Virus record (IMG/VR): IMGVR_UViG_3300035703_000058
Location: 1 to 64,000 of that record
Reading direction: 5' to 3' (one strand)
Length of the DNA stretch: 64,000 bases
Origin: a virus
Shown here: one piece after another, positions 1 to 7,667 of the stretch
Numbering within the stretch: position 1 is the first letter of the stretch
How the letters are laid out: every line of letters begins with the position of its first letter
Notes under the pieces: generated by a model
The model's input: only the letters and a program-made list of their open reading frames with translations
Database searches by the model: none
Told to the model about the DNA's origin: nothing
Position numbers and translations under genes: made by a program

Positions 1-85
1 GCTTGCAGATCGCGATGGCGTCGGTGGGCTCGCGGAGCCTGTGCGCGACCCGGCCCCACACGATCCACCCGTCGGCGGGCATCAT
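1..85 (-). CDS. Partial hypothetical protein (5' end only)
   Basis: The first 28 codons of a gene reading off the left edge are visible. The peptide starts MMPADGWIVWGRV and continues without a stop. The start codon overlaps the stop of the preceding gene as ATGA (82-85), the same coupling used throughout this operon, which supports both the start and translation of this frame. Too little is present to assign a family. Confidence 0.5.
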   Translation of the reverse strand, partial: MMPADGWIVWGRVAHRLREPTDAIAICK

Positions 86-477
86 GCCCAGCCCGCGCGC
101 TCGCATCGCCGCCAGCTCGTCCGCTGCTCGGCTCGGCGCCAGGGCTCAGCGCAAGCGGGGCACAGGTGCTCATCCTCGCCGATGGTGAGCGCGCAGGCGG
201 CGCAGACTGGCGCCGAGCAGGTGCGTACCACCGGGGGCCCATCAGCCATAATGCGGACCATCTCGGCGTTGATCCCGCGGACTTCGCGCGCGATCATGCG
301 TCTCTCGCTGGCACCCGCTGCCTCATAGGATGCCGCGAGCGCCTTGCCCTGCGCGTACAGCTCGACCACGTCGGCGATCTCCCACCACGCCCGCGGCGCG
401 TCGCACAGGTAGGCGGCTGGCGCGCCACATAGGCAGACCTCGCTGATGTGCGAGCAGAGAAAGGTGGGCCCGGTCAT
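82..477 (-). CDS. Hypothetical zinc-ribbon-like protein, 131 aa
   Basis: The start at 477 forms an ATGA overlap with the preceding stop. The protein has Cys-rich segments near both ends: CSHISEVCLCG near residues 6-16 and, in the C-terminal third, CSAPVCAACA followed by HLCPACAEPW, which look like CxxC metal-binding knuckles. The middle is predicted helical. No catalytic motif is visible. It is the penultimate visible member of the long minus-strand early operon. The family was not recognised; a small metal-binding accessory protein is the most that can be said. Confidence 0.6.
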   Translation of the reverse strand: MTGPTFLCSHISEVCLCGAPAAYLCDAPRAWWEIADVVELYAQGKALAASYEAAGASERRMIAREVRGINAEMVRIMADGPPVVRTCSAPVCAACALTIGEDEHLCPACAEPWRRAEQRTSWRRCERAGWA

Positions 478-707
478 CGCCGCTTCCGCCCCGGTGTGTC
501 GGGCATCGGGCGGCGAATGACGATGCCCGCCAGGGCGTTGGCGCAGCTCCAACAGACCCAGGGTCCGGTGTCGTCGTCCCCATGGCGGAGCAGTAGGGCG
601 GATCGAGGTAGACGACGTAGCCGGTGAGGTCCGCGGGCAACAGGTCCAGACCGCCGAACGCCGCGCTCGCAGCGGACAAAAAGGGGATTGGCAAAGGGAC
701 GAATCAT
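474..707 (-). CDS. Hypothetical protein, 77 aa; region resembles a decayed DNA methyltransferase
   Basis: This frame is joined by ATGA overlaps at both ends (704-707 and 474-477), the main support for it. Its C-terminus contains WVCWSCANALAG, a possible half zinc knuckle. An alternative frame over about 560-690 encodes LTGYVVYLDPPYC, which resembles motif IV (DPPY) of N6-adenine methyltransferases. The coupled frame has low-complexity Arg-rich sequence exactly there. Either the DPPY string is coincidental or the gene is a frameshifted remnant of a methyltransferase. Confidence 0.4.
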   Translation of the reverse strand: MIRPFANPLFVRCERGVRRSGPVARGPHRLRRLPRSALLLRHGDDDTGPWVCWSCANALAGIVIRRPMPDTPGRKRR

Positions 708-1204
708 GGCGCCACCGACCACCCGACATGGGTGGCATCGGCAGCATGTCGGATCTGGCCGTGTGCGTCGCAGAAACCGAAGGTCACGCCGCGCTCGGCG
801 GCTTTGGGCATGTACTGGCCCGCGTACAGGTACAACGCCGCCAGCGGCACCTTCCAATACGGCGCCGACAACTCGCGGAGCAGGCGCTCGGTGTGCTCGG
901 TGCGCCTGACGACGTGGGCGAACGTGCGGGCCGCCCACCGGTCGTTGGCGTCGAGCTGGGCCAGCGCCGCCCGAACTGCAGAGCGTCGGGAGCCGAGCCC
1001 GGAGACGAAGACCCGCGTGAGGTCGGGCACCAGCCGCCCATCCGAGGCGGCGTAGACGTGGGTGGTCCACCCGGGGAGCAAGGCGCCGACGTCGTGCTCG
1101 CCCTCCACGTCGCTGTAGATCAGTTCGCCCACCAAGACGCCGCTGGCGTGGACGAGATAGAGGCGGGTCGGCCCATCGGCGATTGGGGCGTCGATGGTGA
1201 TCAT
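704..1204 (-). CDS. Hypothetical phage protein, 166 aa
   Basis: The start at 1204 overlaps the upstream stop (ATGA, 1201-1204). The protein begins MITIDAPIADG, has a beta-rich N-terminal half and a helical Arg-rich middle (RRTEHTERLLREL). No known catalytic motif or membrane segment is seen. It directly follows the Mom-like gene, so a role near DNA modification or counter-defence is possible but only by position. Family not recognised. Confidence 0.6.
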   Translation of the reverse strand: MITIDAPIADGPTRLYLVHASGVLVGELIYSDVEGEHDVGALLPGWTTHVYAASDGRLVPDLTRVFVSGLGSRRSAVRAALAQLDANDRWAARTFAHVVRRTEHTERLLRELSAPYWKVPLAALYLYAGQYMPKAAERGVTFGFCDAHGQIRHAADATHVGWSVAP

Positions 1205-2010
1205 GCGACCCTCACGAGAGCTTCGCCCTTGGGGTAGGGTAGCGAGGGGAGCTTGGTGCCGTCCAAACGCCAGCCGTAGGCGATGTTGCCCGGGTGGCGG
1301 ACCCGTCGGAAGCGGGTGCGGTCGGCGAGCGCACGGCGCACATAGTCGCCGCCATCCTCGCCCAGCCGGCGCGTCGGTGCGCCCCACCGCTGTAGCTGCG
1401 CATAGGTGTAGTCGGCGCCGCGGTCGCCCGTGCGGAGCTTGGACAGGGCGCGCTCGGAGAGCACCGAGCCGTCGGGGCTGAGAATCAGCGTGCGCGGGGT
1501 GGATCGGCCAAGGTGCGCGCCGTTGGTGGCTTGGTAGATGACGCCTATATGGCCCGGCGTCACCACACGCCCGTCCAGGCTCACCCGCTGCACGGGGTCG
1601 GAGAAGCTGAGGACGCCGCCGACGTTGGGCAAGACGCGACGCAGCAACCGGAAGGCCCGGGCGATGAACCAGCTCTCGCCGTTGGCGGGCACGTCGTCAA
1701 GCAGGACGAGGCGGCCAAGCTCCACCGCCTCAACGCCTGGGAACCAGCAGTCCAGCACCTTCGGTCCGGCTGGCACCGAGAAGACCGCGACGCCGACAAG
1801 CTCCGCCGTGACCCATGCGCGGCTTCGGTACAAACCCACGGCGAGGCGGGCGGCAACGTAGGAGGCGCTGTAGTGGTGGTCGACCACGAACCGGCGGGCG
1901 TCGCGTTCCTCAACCACCTCGACGCCGTGGCGGGTCGGGTCGATGGGCTCGCCCGCGGGGCGGTAGGTGTCCCGGCGCTCGCGCCAGCGTTGGCAAACGA
2001 GTGGGTTCAT
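1201..2010 (-). CDS. Mom-like DNA modification protein (adenine methylcarbamoylation family)
   Basis: The 269-aa protein resembles the phage Mu Mom family, GNAT-like enzymes that convert adenine in phage DNA to a carbamoylmethyl derivative and so resist host restriction. Visible family features are the HHYSAS segment near residue 43, a hydrophobic GVAVFSVPAG strand, VELGRLVLLDDVP in the GNAT-like core, and the GVIYQATNGAHLGRS-type segment typical of Mom homologues. The ATG at 2010 overlaps the preceding stop as ATGA. The phage also carries several methyltransferases, consistent with heavy DNA modification. The assignment rests on motif recall; a distant GNAT family is the alternative. Confidence 0.6.
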   Translation of the reverse strand: MNPLVCQRWRERRDTYRPAGEPIDPTRHGVEVVEERDARRFVVDHHYSASYVAARLAVGLYRSRAWVTAELVGVAVFSVPAGPKVLDCWFPGVEAVELGRLVLLDDVPANGESWFIARAFRLLRRVLPNVGGVLSFSDPVQRVSLDGRVVTPGHIGVIYQATNGAHLGRSTPRTLILSPDGSVLSERALSKLRTGDRGADYTYAQLQRWGAPTRRLGEDGGDYVRRALADRTRFRRVRHPGNIAYGWRLDGTKLPSLPYPKGEALVRVA

Positions 2011-2672
2011 GGCGTTACCCGAAGAAACGTGAGGAGCGACGTGATGCCGCGTCGTTCCATTTCGTTCCCGAGTTCGTGCAACCGGGTGGCCTCTTCTTGC
2101 GAGTACGCCTTCATGGGCGATGGACCAAGCCCTGGGGGGTAGACCGTGGCTGGCCATACAAGCTTTGCGTTGCGCTCGCGCCAGTCGAAGTCATTGGCCA
2201 GCCAGCATGGCCCCTTGTGGACGATGCAGCCGCAGTCCTGTGGCAATTGTTCAGCCGCCTCGCGCCACCCTGCCGGCACGCCAATTTGCTCCTTGATCAC
2301 GTCCGGATGAAGCGTGCCGTCCTCAAACAGCGGGTCGCCGAATCGATGCGCCAGCCACCGTCGCCCGGTTTCGTCCTGCCATACGCAATACACCGGCTTG
2401 CGTTCCGGCACCGGGGTAGGTGTGGATGGCCAAGAGAGCGTTGGGGGCGGGGGCGGCGGCGCATCTGGCGTTGGCGGCGGTATGCTGGGCTTCGGCTTCG
2501 GCCTTTTGCGTGGTGGTGTAGGCGCCGTTCCGGGAACGGCGCCGCAACCGTTCACGATGGGCTTCGGAGCGTTTGATCGCGGCACATACACATTCGGCAG
2601 TGCCTTCGTGTCGATCATGAGTCGCCCGTCCGCGGCGATAGTCACCTCCTCCATTTTCGTGGCGTCAGCCAT
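2007..2672 (-). CDS. Hypothetical protein with Pro-rich linker, 221 aa
   Basis: An upstream in-frame ATG exists at 2687, but GGGGAGG lies at the right distance only from the ATG at 2672, which begins MADATKM. After a short N-terminal region comes a Pro/Lys-rich low-complexity linker (about residues 50-90), then a globular C-terminal domain with Trp and Cys residues (VYCVWQDETGRRW, CGCIVHKGPCW). The layout suggests two small domains joined by a flexible linker. Function not recognised. Confidence 0.6.
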   Translation of the reverse strand: MADATKMEEVTIAADGRLMIDTKALPNVYVPRSNAPKPIVNGCGAVPGTAPTPPRKRPKPKPSIPPPTPDAPPPPPPTLSWPSTPTPVPERKPVYCVWQDETGRRWLAHRFGDPLFEDGTLHPDVIKEQIGVPAGWREAAEQLPQDCGCIVHKGPCWLANDFDWRERNAKLVWPATVYPPGLGPSPMKAYSQEEATRLHELGNEMERRGITSLLTFLRVTP

Positions 2673-3141
2673 GCCGCGCCTCCCCATGAAGGGGGCACGG
2701 GCGGCCCGTCAACGCCTCGAACTCGCAGCCGCGGCACTCGCCATCGTGCGGCGTGGTCCAGGTGTAGCCGTCGCTGTCCACCACCACGCGCTCCTCTTCG
2801 GCGCACTCGCAGCCCACACGGAACTGCGGATCGACGGGCATCCAGAAGTGGCGGGCGTTGCCGGGGTGGTGGTTGTCCTCTTCGGCGCCGACAAGGCCGA
2901 AGGCGATGAGGGCAAGCTCCACGTCCTGCCGCCGGGGTCGGTGGCCGGCGCGGCTGATCGAGACGTGCCACTGTGGCCCGGGTTCGTCGCGGCGCGGGAG
3001 CTTGGCCATCTCCAGCGCCGAAATGACGCAGACCGCGCCACGGCGGTAGATGGCGGCGCTGAGGACGTTGGGGCCGGGGTAGGGGCCGACGTGCCTCCAG
3101 GCGGTGCCCTTCGGGGGGCGGTGGGCGAGGGTGGCGTTCAT
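2665..3141 (-). CDS. Conserved phage protein with C-terminal Cys/His motif, 158 aa
   Basis: The start MNATLAH at 3141 overlaps the preceding stop (ATGA). The centre contains WHVSISRAGHRP and ARHFWMPVDP. The C-terminus carries CECAEEE, then CRGCEFEALTGRPCPLH, a set of Cys/His ligands typical of a small zinc site. Similar W-H-V-S-I-S proteins occur as uncharacterised genes in phages of high-GC bacteria. No enzymatic function can be assigned. Confidence 0.6.
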   Translation of the reverse strand: MNATLAHRPPKGTAWRHVGPYPGPNVLSAAIYRRGAVCVISALEMAKLPRRDEPGPQWHVSISRAGHRPRRQDVELALIAFGLVGAEEDNHHPGNARHFWMPVDPQFRVGCECAEEERVVVDSDGYTWTTPHDGECRGCEFEALTGRPCPLHGEARHG

Positions 3142-3563
3142 CGTTGCCGCCCACCAAACAAGCCGGTCTGCCGTTCGTCCTGCAGCGGAGTCGCATCGGC
3201 AGCCTGTGGCCATGACGTCGCGGTGCGCCAGCCGGGGAAGGGCATCTCGGCGCCACGCTCCCACCACCGACGGCGCCAGCCCCGGAAGCCTGTCACCTGC
3301 TCGGGAATCGTCACCGCGACGGCGCCACCGCGACGGCAGATCACCCACTGGCCTTCGTGGCGAACCAGTCGGGTCACGGGGGCGTAGCCGCGCACAAGAC
3401 CACGCGCGACGATGTAGAGGCGGTCGCCGGGTCCGATGTCAGGCTTCGCGCCGCCAAGAAAGAAGCCCCATTCCTCGCCCGTCTCGGGCTCTCCGGCGGC
3501 GTCGCCCTCACGAATCCAGTCGGGCCAGAAGCCCATCGGAACGGTTACAACGAGATCAGACAT
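3138..3563 (-). CDS. Conserved phage protein, possible PUA/ASCH-like fold, 141 aa
   Basis: A GAGGTGA ribosome binding site lies just upstream of the ATG at 3563. The protein has GDRLYIVARGLVRGYAPVT and GFRGWRRRWWERG segments. The first resembles the beta-barrel entry of ASCH/PUA-like nucleic-acid-binding domains. This fold guess is weak. The gene is translationally coupled to the next through an ATGA overlap. Confidence 0.6.
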   Translation of the reverse strand: MSDLVVTVPMGFWPDWIREGDAAGEPETGEEWGFFLGGAKPDIGPGDRLYIVARGLVRGYAPVTRLVRHEGQWVICRRGGAVAVTIPEQVTGFRGWRRRWWERGAEMPFPGWRTATSWPQAADATPLQDERQTGLFGGRQR

Positions 3564-3566
3564 GGG

Positions 3567-3956
3567 TCACCTCATCCCTTCGTACATGCGCCACCGAAGC
3601 CAATCGCCGAAGGAAACGCCGATGTCGGCGCTGAGCCATGCCGTGTAGCGGTCCTTCGACCGTCGCTTGTGGGCTGGGGTCTCAGCCTGACGGGCGCGAT
3701 GCTGCTTGGCGTGAATGCGCAGCGCGTGGACCTTGCCGGCGGCGGTCACCAGCCAAGCACGGTCGCCAGCGGCGAGGTAGCCGGGCGCGCGCGCCTCGAC
3801 CATATGGCCCGCGGCGACAGCGGCCAGCACGTCGGGCCCGGGCTCGGCGCCGCTGACGTAGCTGTTGCGCCACGGTAAGACGTGCCGGTCGTCGAGCCCA
3901 AGGGCGTGGAGCAACACCTCGTCAGCGGCGCTCTTCGGGGTGCGGGTGTCAGCCAT
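3567..3956 (-). CDS. Conserved hypothetical phage protein, 129 aa
   Basis: The start MADTRTP at 3956 overlaps the preceding reading frame by 8 nt. The sequence has LLHALGLDD, then RNSYVSGAEPGPDV, VEARAPGYLAAGDRAWLVT and a basic region AKQHRARQAETPAHKRRSK. This pattern recurs in uncharacterised phage proteins of early operons. No catalytic residues are evident; the basic stretch could contact nucleic acid. Confidence 0.6.
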   Translation of the reverse strand: MADTRTPKSAADEVLLHALGLDDRHVLPWRNSYVSGAEPGPDVLAAVAAGHMVEARAPGYLAAGDRAWLVTAAGKVHALRIHAKQHRARQAETPAHKRRSKDRYTAWLSADIGVSFGDWLRWRMYEGMR

Positions 3957-4401
3957 CGCTCGTCTCCCAGTCGGAGGCATCCTCGGTTTCGTCCTCGCCG
4001 ATGTACTCGTCAGGGTCCAGGTCAAGCGCCGAGCAGATCGCTTGTGCCGCGGTGGAGCCCACGCTCAGCGTCTCGGCGACGTGCGCCCAGCGCAGACCGC
4101 GCCCTTTGCCGGGCCGGGGGCGCCGGCAAACCTGACGCAGCAGGTCCAGCTCAGAGCGCTCGAAGGTGGGCACGTCATGGCGCACCCGCGCCACGAACGG
4201 CGTCGGGGTCGCGATGCGCCGCTGCTCTTCGGCGAACGGAACCGCCTCTGCCGTCTCGCTGCCGAGCACGCCGGAGTCGTCCTCATACAGCCCCGCTTCG
4301 GCGAGGCTGTCGGTGTAGCCGGCGCGGTTGGCGCGCCAGTAGGTGCCGCGCCCGCTTCGGTGGTCGGGCTTCACGCGGTAGACGAACAGGTCGCGCATCA
4401 T
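3949..4401 (-). CDS. Hypothetical protein, possible C-terminal HTH, 150 aa
   Basis: Two ATGs are adjacent at 4401 and 4398; AGGAG five bases upstream favours 4401. The C-terminal part (GLRWAHVAETLSVG followed by AAQAICSALDLD) has the spacing of a helix-turn-helix, and the protein ends very acidic (DPDEYIGEDETED). It is the first gene of the leftward block behind the palindrome-rich intergenic region 4402-4608, so it may be directly controlled there. Confidence 0.55.
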   Translation of the reverse strand: MMRDLFVYRVKPDHRSGRGTYWRANRAGYTDSLAEAGLYEDDSGVLGSETAEAVPFAEEQRRIATPTPFVARVRHDVPTFERSELDLLRQVCRRPRPGKGRGLRWAHVAETLSVGSTAAQAICSALDLDPDEYIGEDETEDASDWETSDG

Positions 4402-4501
4402 GACTCCTGTGGGCGCCCGGTGTGCGGGCGGGTTGTGCGGGTTTCGGGACGCGCGGGGACCGCACGGGACACAATGGACCCGCACAGGCGCGTCAAGTGT
4501 G

Positions 4502-4514
4502 CAGGTTCAACCTG
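4502..4514. promoter_or_regulatory. Palindrome, candidate operator (CAGGTT-C-AACCTG)
   Basis: A perfect inverted repeat with 6-bp arms around one central base lies in the 206-bp intergenic region between the small XRE regulator (4609-4920) and the operon beginning at 4401. It is 18 bp from a second, longer palindrome. The position suggests binding by the neighbouring XRE protein, which is inference. Confidence 0.4.
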
Positions 4515-4531
4515 GACCGCATGGGTATCCC

Positions 4532-4550
4532 AAAGTCCGTGACGGACTTT
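4532..4550. promoter_or_regulatory. Palindrome, candidate operator (8-bp arms)
   Basis: AAAGTCCG and CGGACTTT face each other around TGA, a perfect 8-bp inverted repeat. The same intergenic region also holds several copies of GTGCGGGT or its complement (around 4430, 4480, 4582 and 4597). No long T-tract follows, so an operator is favoured over a terminator. Confidence 0.45.
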
Positions 4551-4608
4551 ACGAGGTGAGCGATTCCGCGCACTTGTGACGCTGTGCGGGTCTGGTGTGC
4601 GGGTCTGG

Positions 4609-4920
4609 CTATCCACCGGGCACCTCGCCAGGGCACGCCCTCGCCGCCGCCACGTCCTGCACCCGCCGCCTCGTCTCGGGTGAGAGCGCCCGCTTGCCAG
4701 CGGCGACATAGCCGATGGTGGAGCGAGAGACGCCGGCCTTGGTGGCGAGCGCGCACCGGGTCAGGTGATCGAGCAGGCCCACCACGAGCCGCTGATCTGC
4801 GGCGCGCTGCTCGGGGCTCGCGCCGGGTCGGCCCGGGCGTCGAAGGTGCGCGGCGCGGGGGTCGCCTTCCTCCAAGAGCAGGCGGGCGAGGGCGCGGCGG
4901 TCGGTCTGGTCGGTGCGCAT
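4609..4920 (-). CDS. XRE-family HTH regulator, 103 aa
   Basis: AAGGAG precedes the ATG at 4920. The C-terminal half contains LATKAGVSRSTIGYVAAGKRALSPETRRR, a lambda-repressor-type helix-turn-helix: the recognition helix follows the GVSRSTI turn. The N-terminal half is Arg-rich and helical. It sits between the integrase and a palindrome-rich control region, so it may regulate the leftward block (4401 to 1) or itself. There is no peptidase domain, so it would not be cleaved like CI of lambda. Confidence 0.7.
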   Translation of the reverse strand: MRTDQTDRRALARLLLEEGDPRAAHLRRPGRPGASPEQRAADQRLVVGLLDHLTRCALATKAGVSRSTIGYVAAGKRALSPETRRRVQDVAAARACPGEVPGG

Positions 4921-5024
4921 GTGCTCCTTATAGGCCAAGCGCGCCGCAAGCGCCACACTACCGTATACAATTCTGTCTCCACCGCGGGCGCGCCGACGAA
5001 CGGCCCAGCATCGGGGCCGACTTC

Positions 5025-6176
5025 TCAGCGTTTGAAGGGAAGCACCTTCGCGGCGTCGGCTTCGGCGGCGGCGCTGGGGAGCACGCCGAGACGGGCCTTG
5101 GCGGCGGCGGCCTGGAGCTGCTGAGGGCCGGCGCGTCGCCTGTAGCGCAACGCGGTCTCCGGGCTGTGGCCGATGAGCCCGGCCTCGGTCTTGGCGTCGG
5201 TGCCGGCGTCGATAAGCTGATTGACGGCGCCGTAGCGGAAGGCATAGGCGGTGAAGGGGGCGATGCCGGCGCGCTCGGCGGCGGTGGCCAGCGTGTAGCG
5301 GGCCAGCCCCGCGATCTGATCGTAGGAGACGCCGAGCACGGTGCCGTGGGCGCGCTCGGGATGCCGGTCCAGCCACGCCAGCACGGCATCAGCGATCGAG
5401 GCGTCGACGGGCACCTCACGGGGGTTGGCCTTGCCGCGGGCGAAGACGAGCACGCCGCGCTCCAACTCGGTGCGACGCACGCTGAGCTGGTGCAGCTCGC
5501 CGGGGCGGCAGCCGGTCGCGAAGAGGATCAGGACGGCGAGGCGGCGCCAATCGTCGGGAACGTGGGGCAGCAGCAACTCCACCTCTTCGGGGGTGAGTGA
5601 CCGGCGCAGCTTCTCCGGGACGTTGACCCGGGCCGTCGGTGGGTCGGCACGCAGGGCCTCGATGTCGAGGTGCTTGCGTCCCCACACCCACGCCAGCGCG
5701 AGCACCCGGATGTCCTTGGCCACCGTCGATGGCTCGTAGCCCTGCCCGATCTTGGCGTCTCTGTAGCCGGCGATGTCGGCGTTGCGGAGCTGGGTGAGGC
5801 GGACGGCGCCGAGCCCGCCGAGCAGGCGCTGGGCAGAGACGCGGTGGGCCTTGCGGGTGACTTCGACGATGTCCGCCCGGGCGTCAACGGCGGCGATCCA
5901 CTCGCCGAGCAGGTCGCCCAGCAGCAGGACCGGGGCGGGGGTGCGCGCCGCCTTGCGCCAGGCGCCGCCGGTGTAGGCGGCCAGGATGGGGGAGTCGGTG
6001 CGGTCCAGCTCCTTGCGTGTGCCCCAGCCGCTCCACACGGTCGAGGACTTGCCATCGGCGTAGACCTCCGCGCGCCACCGCCACCGCTTCGGCGCCGCCG
6101 GGTCGGGTCCCCCGATGCAGCGCACGCGCACCTCGCCGAGCTTCCAGGGGTCGGGCTTGGAAGGCGGCTTGCTCAT
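5025..6176 (-). CDS. int: Tyrosine site-specific integrase
   Basis: The 383-aa protein has the arrangement of tyrosine recombinases: an N-terminal arm-binding region, a core-binding domain (about residues 85-180) and a catalytic domain. Candidate catalytic residues are Arg224 (TGCRPGEL), Lys249 (ARGKANP), Arg314 in YAFRYGA, His337 (LIGHSPE) and the nucleophile Tyr345 (ALRYRR). The usual His of the HxxR box is replaced by Tyr/Ala, an unusual but tolerated variation. The ATG at 6176 overlaps the stop of the small HTH gene upstream. It integrates and excises the phage genome; an attachment site could lie in the 104-bp gap at 4921-5024 but was not identified. Confidence 0.9.
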   Translation of the reverse strand: MSKPPSKPDPWKLGEVRVRCIGGPDPAAPKRWRWRAEVYADGKSSTVWSGWGTRKELDRTDSPILAAYTGGAWRKAARTPAPVLLLGDLLGEWIAAVDARADIVEVTRKAHRVSAQRLLGGLGAVRLTQLRNADIAGYRDAKIGQGYEPSTVAKDIRVLALAWVWGRKHLDIEALRADPPTARVNVPEKLRRSLTPEEVELLLPHVPDDWRRLAVLILFATGCRPGELHQLSVRRTELERGVLVFARGKANPREVPVDASIADAVLAWLDRHPERAHGTVLGVSYDQIAGLARYTLATAAERAGIAPFTAYAFRYGAVNQLIDAGTDAKTEAGLIGHSPETALRYRRRAGPQQLQAAAAKARLGVLPSAAAEADAAKVLPFKR

Positions 6177-6436
6177 CGGGCACGCTTCGTTGACACGGCC
6201 CTCAGCGTACCACGTCGGGCCGACGGGGGCGCCGCGGGTGGTGGGGCCTGCCCCGCTCCGGTCAGGCGCCCGTGGCGGATCGCGTCGAGCAGGTCGTCGG
6301 TGATGACCCGCTCGGTGTCGCCGACGCCGTGGACCAGCCCCGCCGCCTGGAGCAGCGCCCGGGCCGTGGTCCGCCGCACGCCGAGCTGGCGGGCAGCTTC
6401 GGCGACGGTGAGCACGAGCGGGCGCGCGGGGGCCAT
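6173..6436 (-). CDS. Small HTH protein, excisionase-like
   Basis: The 87-aa protein has LTVAEAARQLGVRRTTARALLQAAGL at residues 8-33, a winged-helix/MerR-type HTH as found in excisionases and AlpA-like regulators. A basic tail follows. Its stop overlaps the integrase start (ATGA), so the two are co-translated, the typical xis-int arrangement. A role as recombination directionality factor or as a regulator of int is inferred from this context. Confidence 0.65.
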   Translation of the reverse strand: MAPARPLVLTVAEAARQLGVRRTTARALLQAAGLVHGVGDTERVITDDLLDAIRHGRLTGAGQAPPPAAPPSARRGTLRAVSTKRAR

Positions 6437-6439
6437 GGG

Positions 6440-7027
6440 CTATTCGTCCTCGTTGCTGGCGCTGGGGTCCTGTGCCCCGGCTGCCTTGCACAAGGCGTCG
6501 ATGGCCTCAGCGGGCGATGCGTGGTCGCTGGGCGGCGGCGCCCCGGGCCCGCCGGTGCGCCAGTCGCCGCTGGGGGCGCGGGACAGCCACCGGCCATCGG
6601 CGGTGCTGGCGTTAGCGCACCACCACCAACCAGCGGGAAGCGGGGGAAACGACGCGCACAGGTGGGCGAGGTCGCGCAGCCCAGCCTCGATCGCGCTGAG
6701 GCGCGCTTCGACCCGCGGGGGCAGGGCGTCGGGCTCGCCAGGGACGGCGTCGCCCGCGCTCACTTCGGCCATCGTCGGCGGAAACGGCATCGGCCACCTC
6801 GCGGGGGTGGGCTCGTCATTTTCGCGCGACTCGGCCAACTCCGCAGCCAGGTCAACGCCAGGCGCAAGATGAACCGGTCGCCAGGGCTCACCGGGTCGGG
6901 TCGGCACGCTCACCCCGGCGCGAGCCAACAGCTTGTGTGCGTGGGCGAGGCGTGCCTCTAACGCGGGCACCTTCGCCGCCTCGGAGAGCAGGCGGTCTAC
7001 GGCGGTGCGGGCTTCGATCGGGCTCAT
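6440..7027 (-). CDS. Hypothetical protein, 195 aa
   Basis: The start MSPIEAR at 7027 overlaps the preceding stop (ATGA). The N-terminal 50 residues are helical and Ala-rich (AVDRLLSEAAKVPALEARLAHA), likely a short coiled coil; the middle is Pro-rich and the C-terminal third is Trp-rich (GWWWCANAS). It lies directly before the xis-int pair. No family recognised. Confidence 0.55.
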   Translation of the reverse strand: MSPIEARTAVDRLLSEAAKVPALEARLAHAHKLLARAGVSVPTRPGEPWRPVHLAPGVDLAAELAESRENDEPTPARWPMPFPPTMAEVSAGDAVPGEPDALPPRVEARLSAIEAGLRDLAHLCASFPPLPAGWWWCANASTADGRWLSRAPSGDWRTGGPGAPPPSDHASPAEAIDALCKAAGAQDPSASNEDE

Positions 7028-7587
7028 CGGTCGCCTCCAAGCGCCCAAAGGCGCGAGTCAAGGATCTGCGGGTCGGTCTGGAGCAGCGTCTCCAACTCAT
7101 CCCAAACGGCCACGAGGGGCGCCCACGCTGGCCACCGCTCGGCCACAAGGGGCAGGCGCTCACGCAGATCGGGCACCCGCGCGAGCAGCCGCGAGCAGCG
7201 GCCGAAGTCGTCGGCGTCCCTTGGGGTGTCGCCGCGCGCGCCAACGTGCTCGGCTTCTTTGGCAGCCTGGCCCGTGCCTGCCGCGGCGAGAATGGACCGT
7301 GCCGAGAGGCCGGTGTCGGTGCCGCGCACCCAGCGCAGAGCCGGGTCGGCCGTGATGCGCGCGATGCTGGCCTCGATCTCCGCGCACCACTTGGCGGCGT
7401 TCGCGGGCGAGGTGAACACGAACGATTGGCGCAGCGCCGTAGCGATGCCCGCGTGGAGGTGCGTTGCACCGAGTGCGCGGGCCATCTGCGCCACTGCGTT
7501 GAATTGCTTGATTTGCAGCGGATCACGGACACAGACGCCATAGCGCATGATCTCGATAGTCACGGCGGAATCGGAAAAGTCAGTCAT
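7024..7587 (-). CDS. Conserved hypothetical phage protein, 187 aa
   Basis: GAGGTGA precedes the ATG at 7587. The C-terminal 60 residues contain DADDFGRCSRLLARVP and WAPLVAVWDELETLL, a D-x-x-D-F-x-R-C-x-R-L-L pattern seen in uncharacterised phage early proteins. The gene follows a probable attenuator or terminator at 7605-7662, so its expression may be set partly by read-through. Confidence 0.6.
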   Translation of the reverse strand: MTDFSDSAVTIEIMRYGVCVRDPLQIKQFNAVAQMARALGATHLHAGIATALRQSFVFTSPANAAKWCAEIEASIARITADPALRWVRGTDTGLSARSILAAAGTGQAAKEAEHVGARGDTPRDADDFGRCSRLLARVPDLRERLPLVAERWPAWAPLVAVWDELETLLQTDPQILDSRLWALGGDR

Positions 7588-7604
7588 CGGTCACCTCGAA
7601 AAGA

Positions 7605-7662
7605 AAAGCCGGGCCGCGACGAAGCGCAAGGAGGGCGCTGCCCAAGTGCCACGGTCCCGGCT
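7605..7662 (-). terminator. Possible rho-independent terminator or attenuator in the leftward operon
   Basis: On the minus strand AGCCGGG (7662-7656) pairs with CCCGGCT (7613-7607), extended by CCG/CGG with one bulged base, and TTTTCTTTTC follows at once. The loop is long (about 40 nt), which weakens it. It lies in the 80-bp gap between the metallopeptidase-like gene and the next gene, immediately ahead of that gene's ribosome binding site. Confidence 0.4.
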
Positions 7663-7667
7663 AAGGG

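Noticed and set aside
4921-5024. attP core next to integrase
   Set aside because: The gap is the likely place, but nothing in it matches the tRNA at 50807 or another recognisable core, so no site is claimed.
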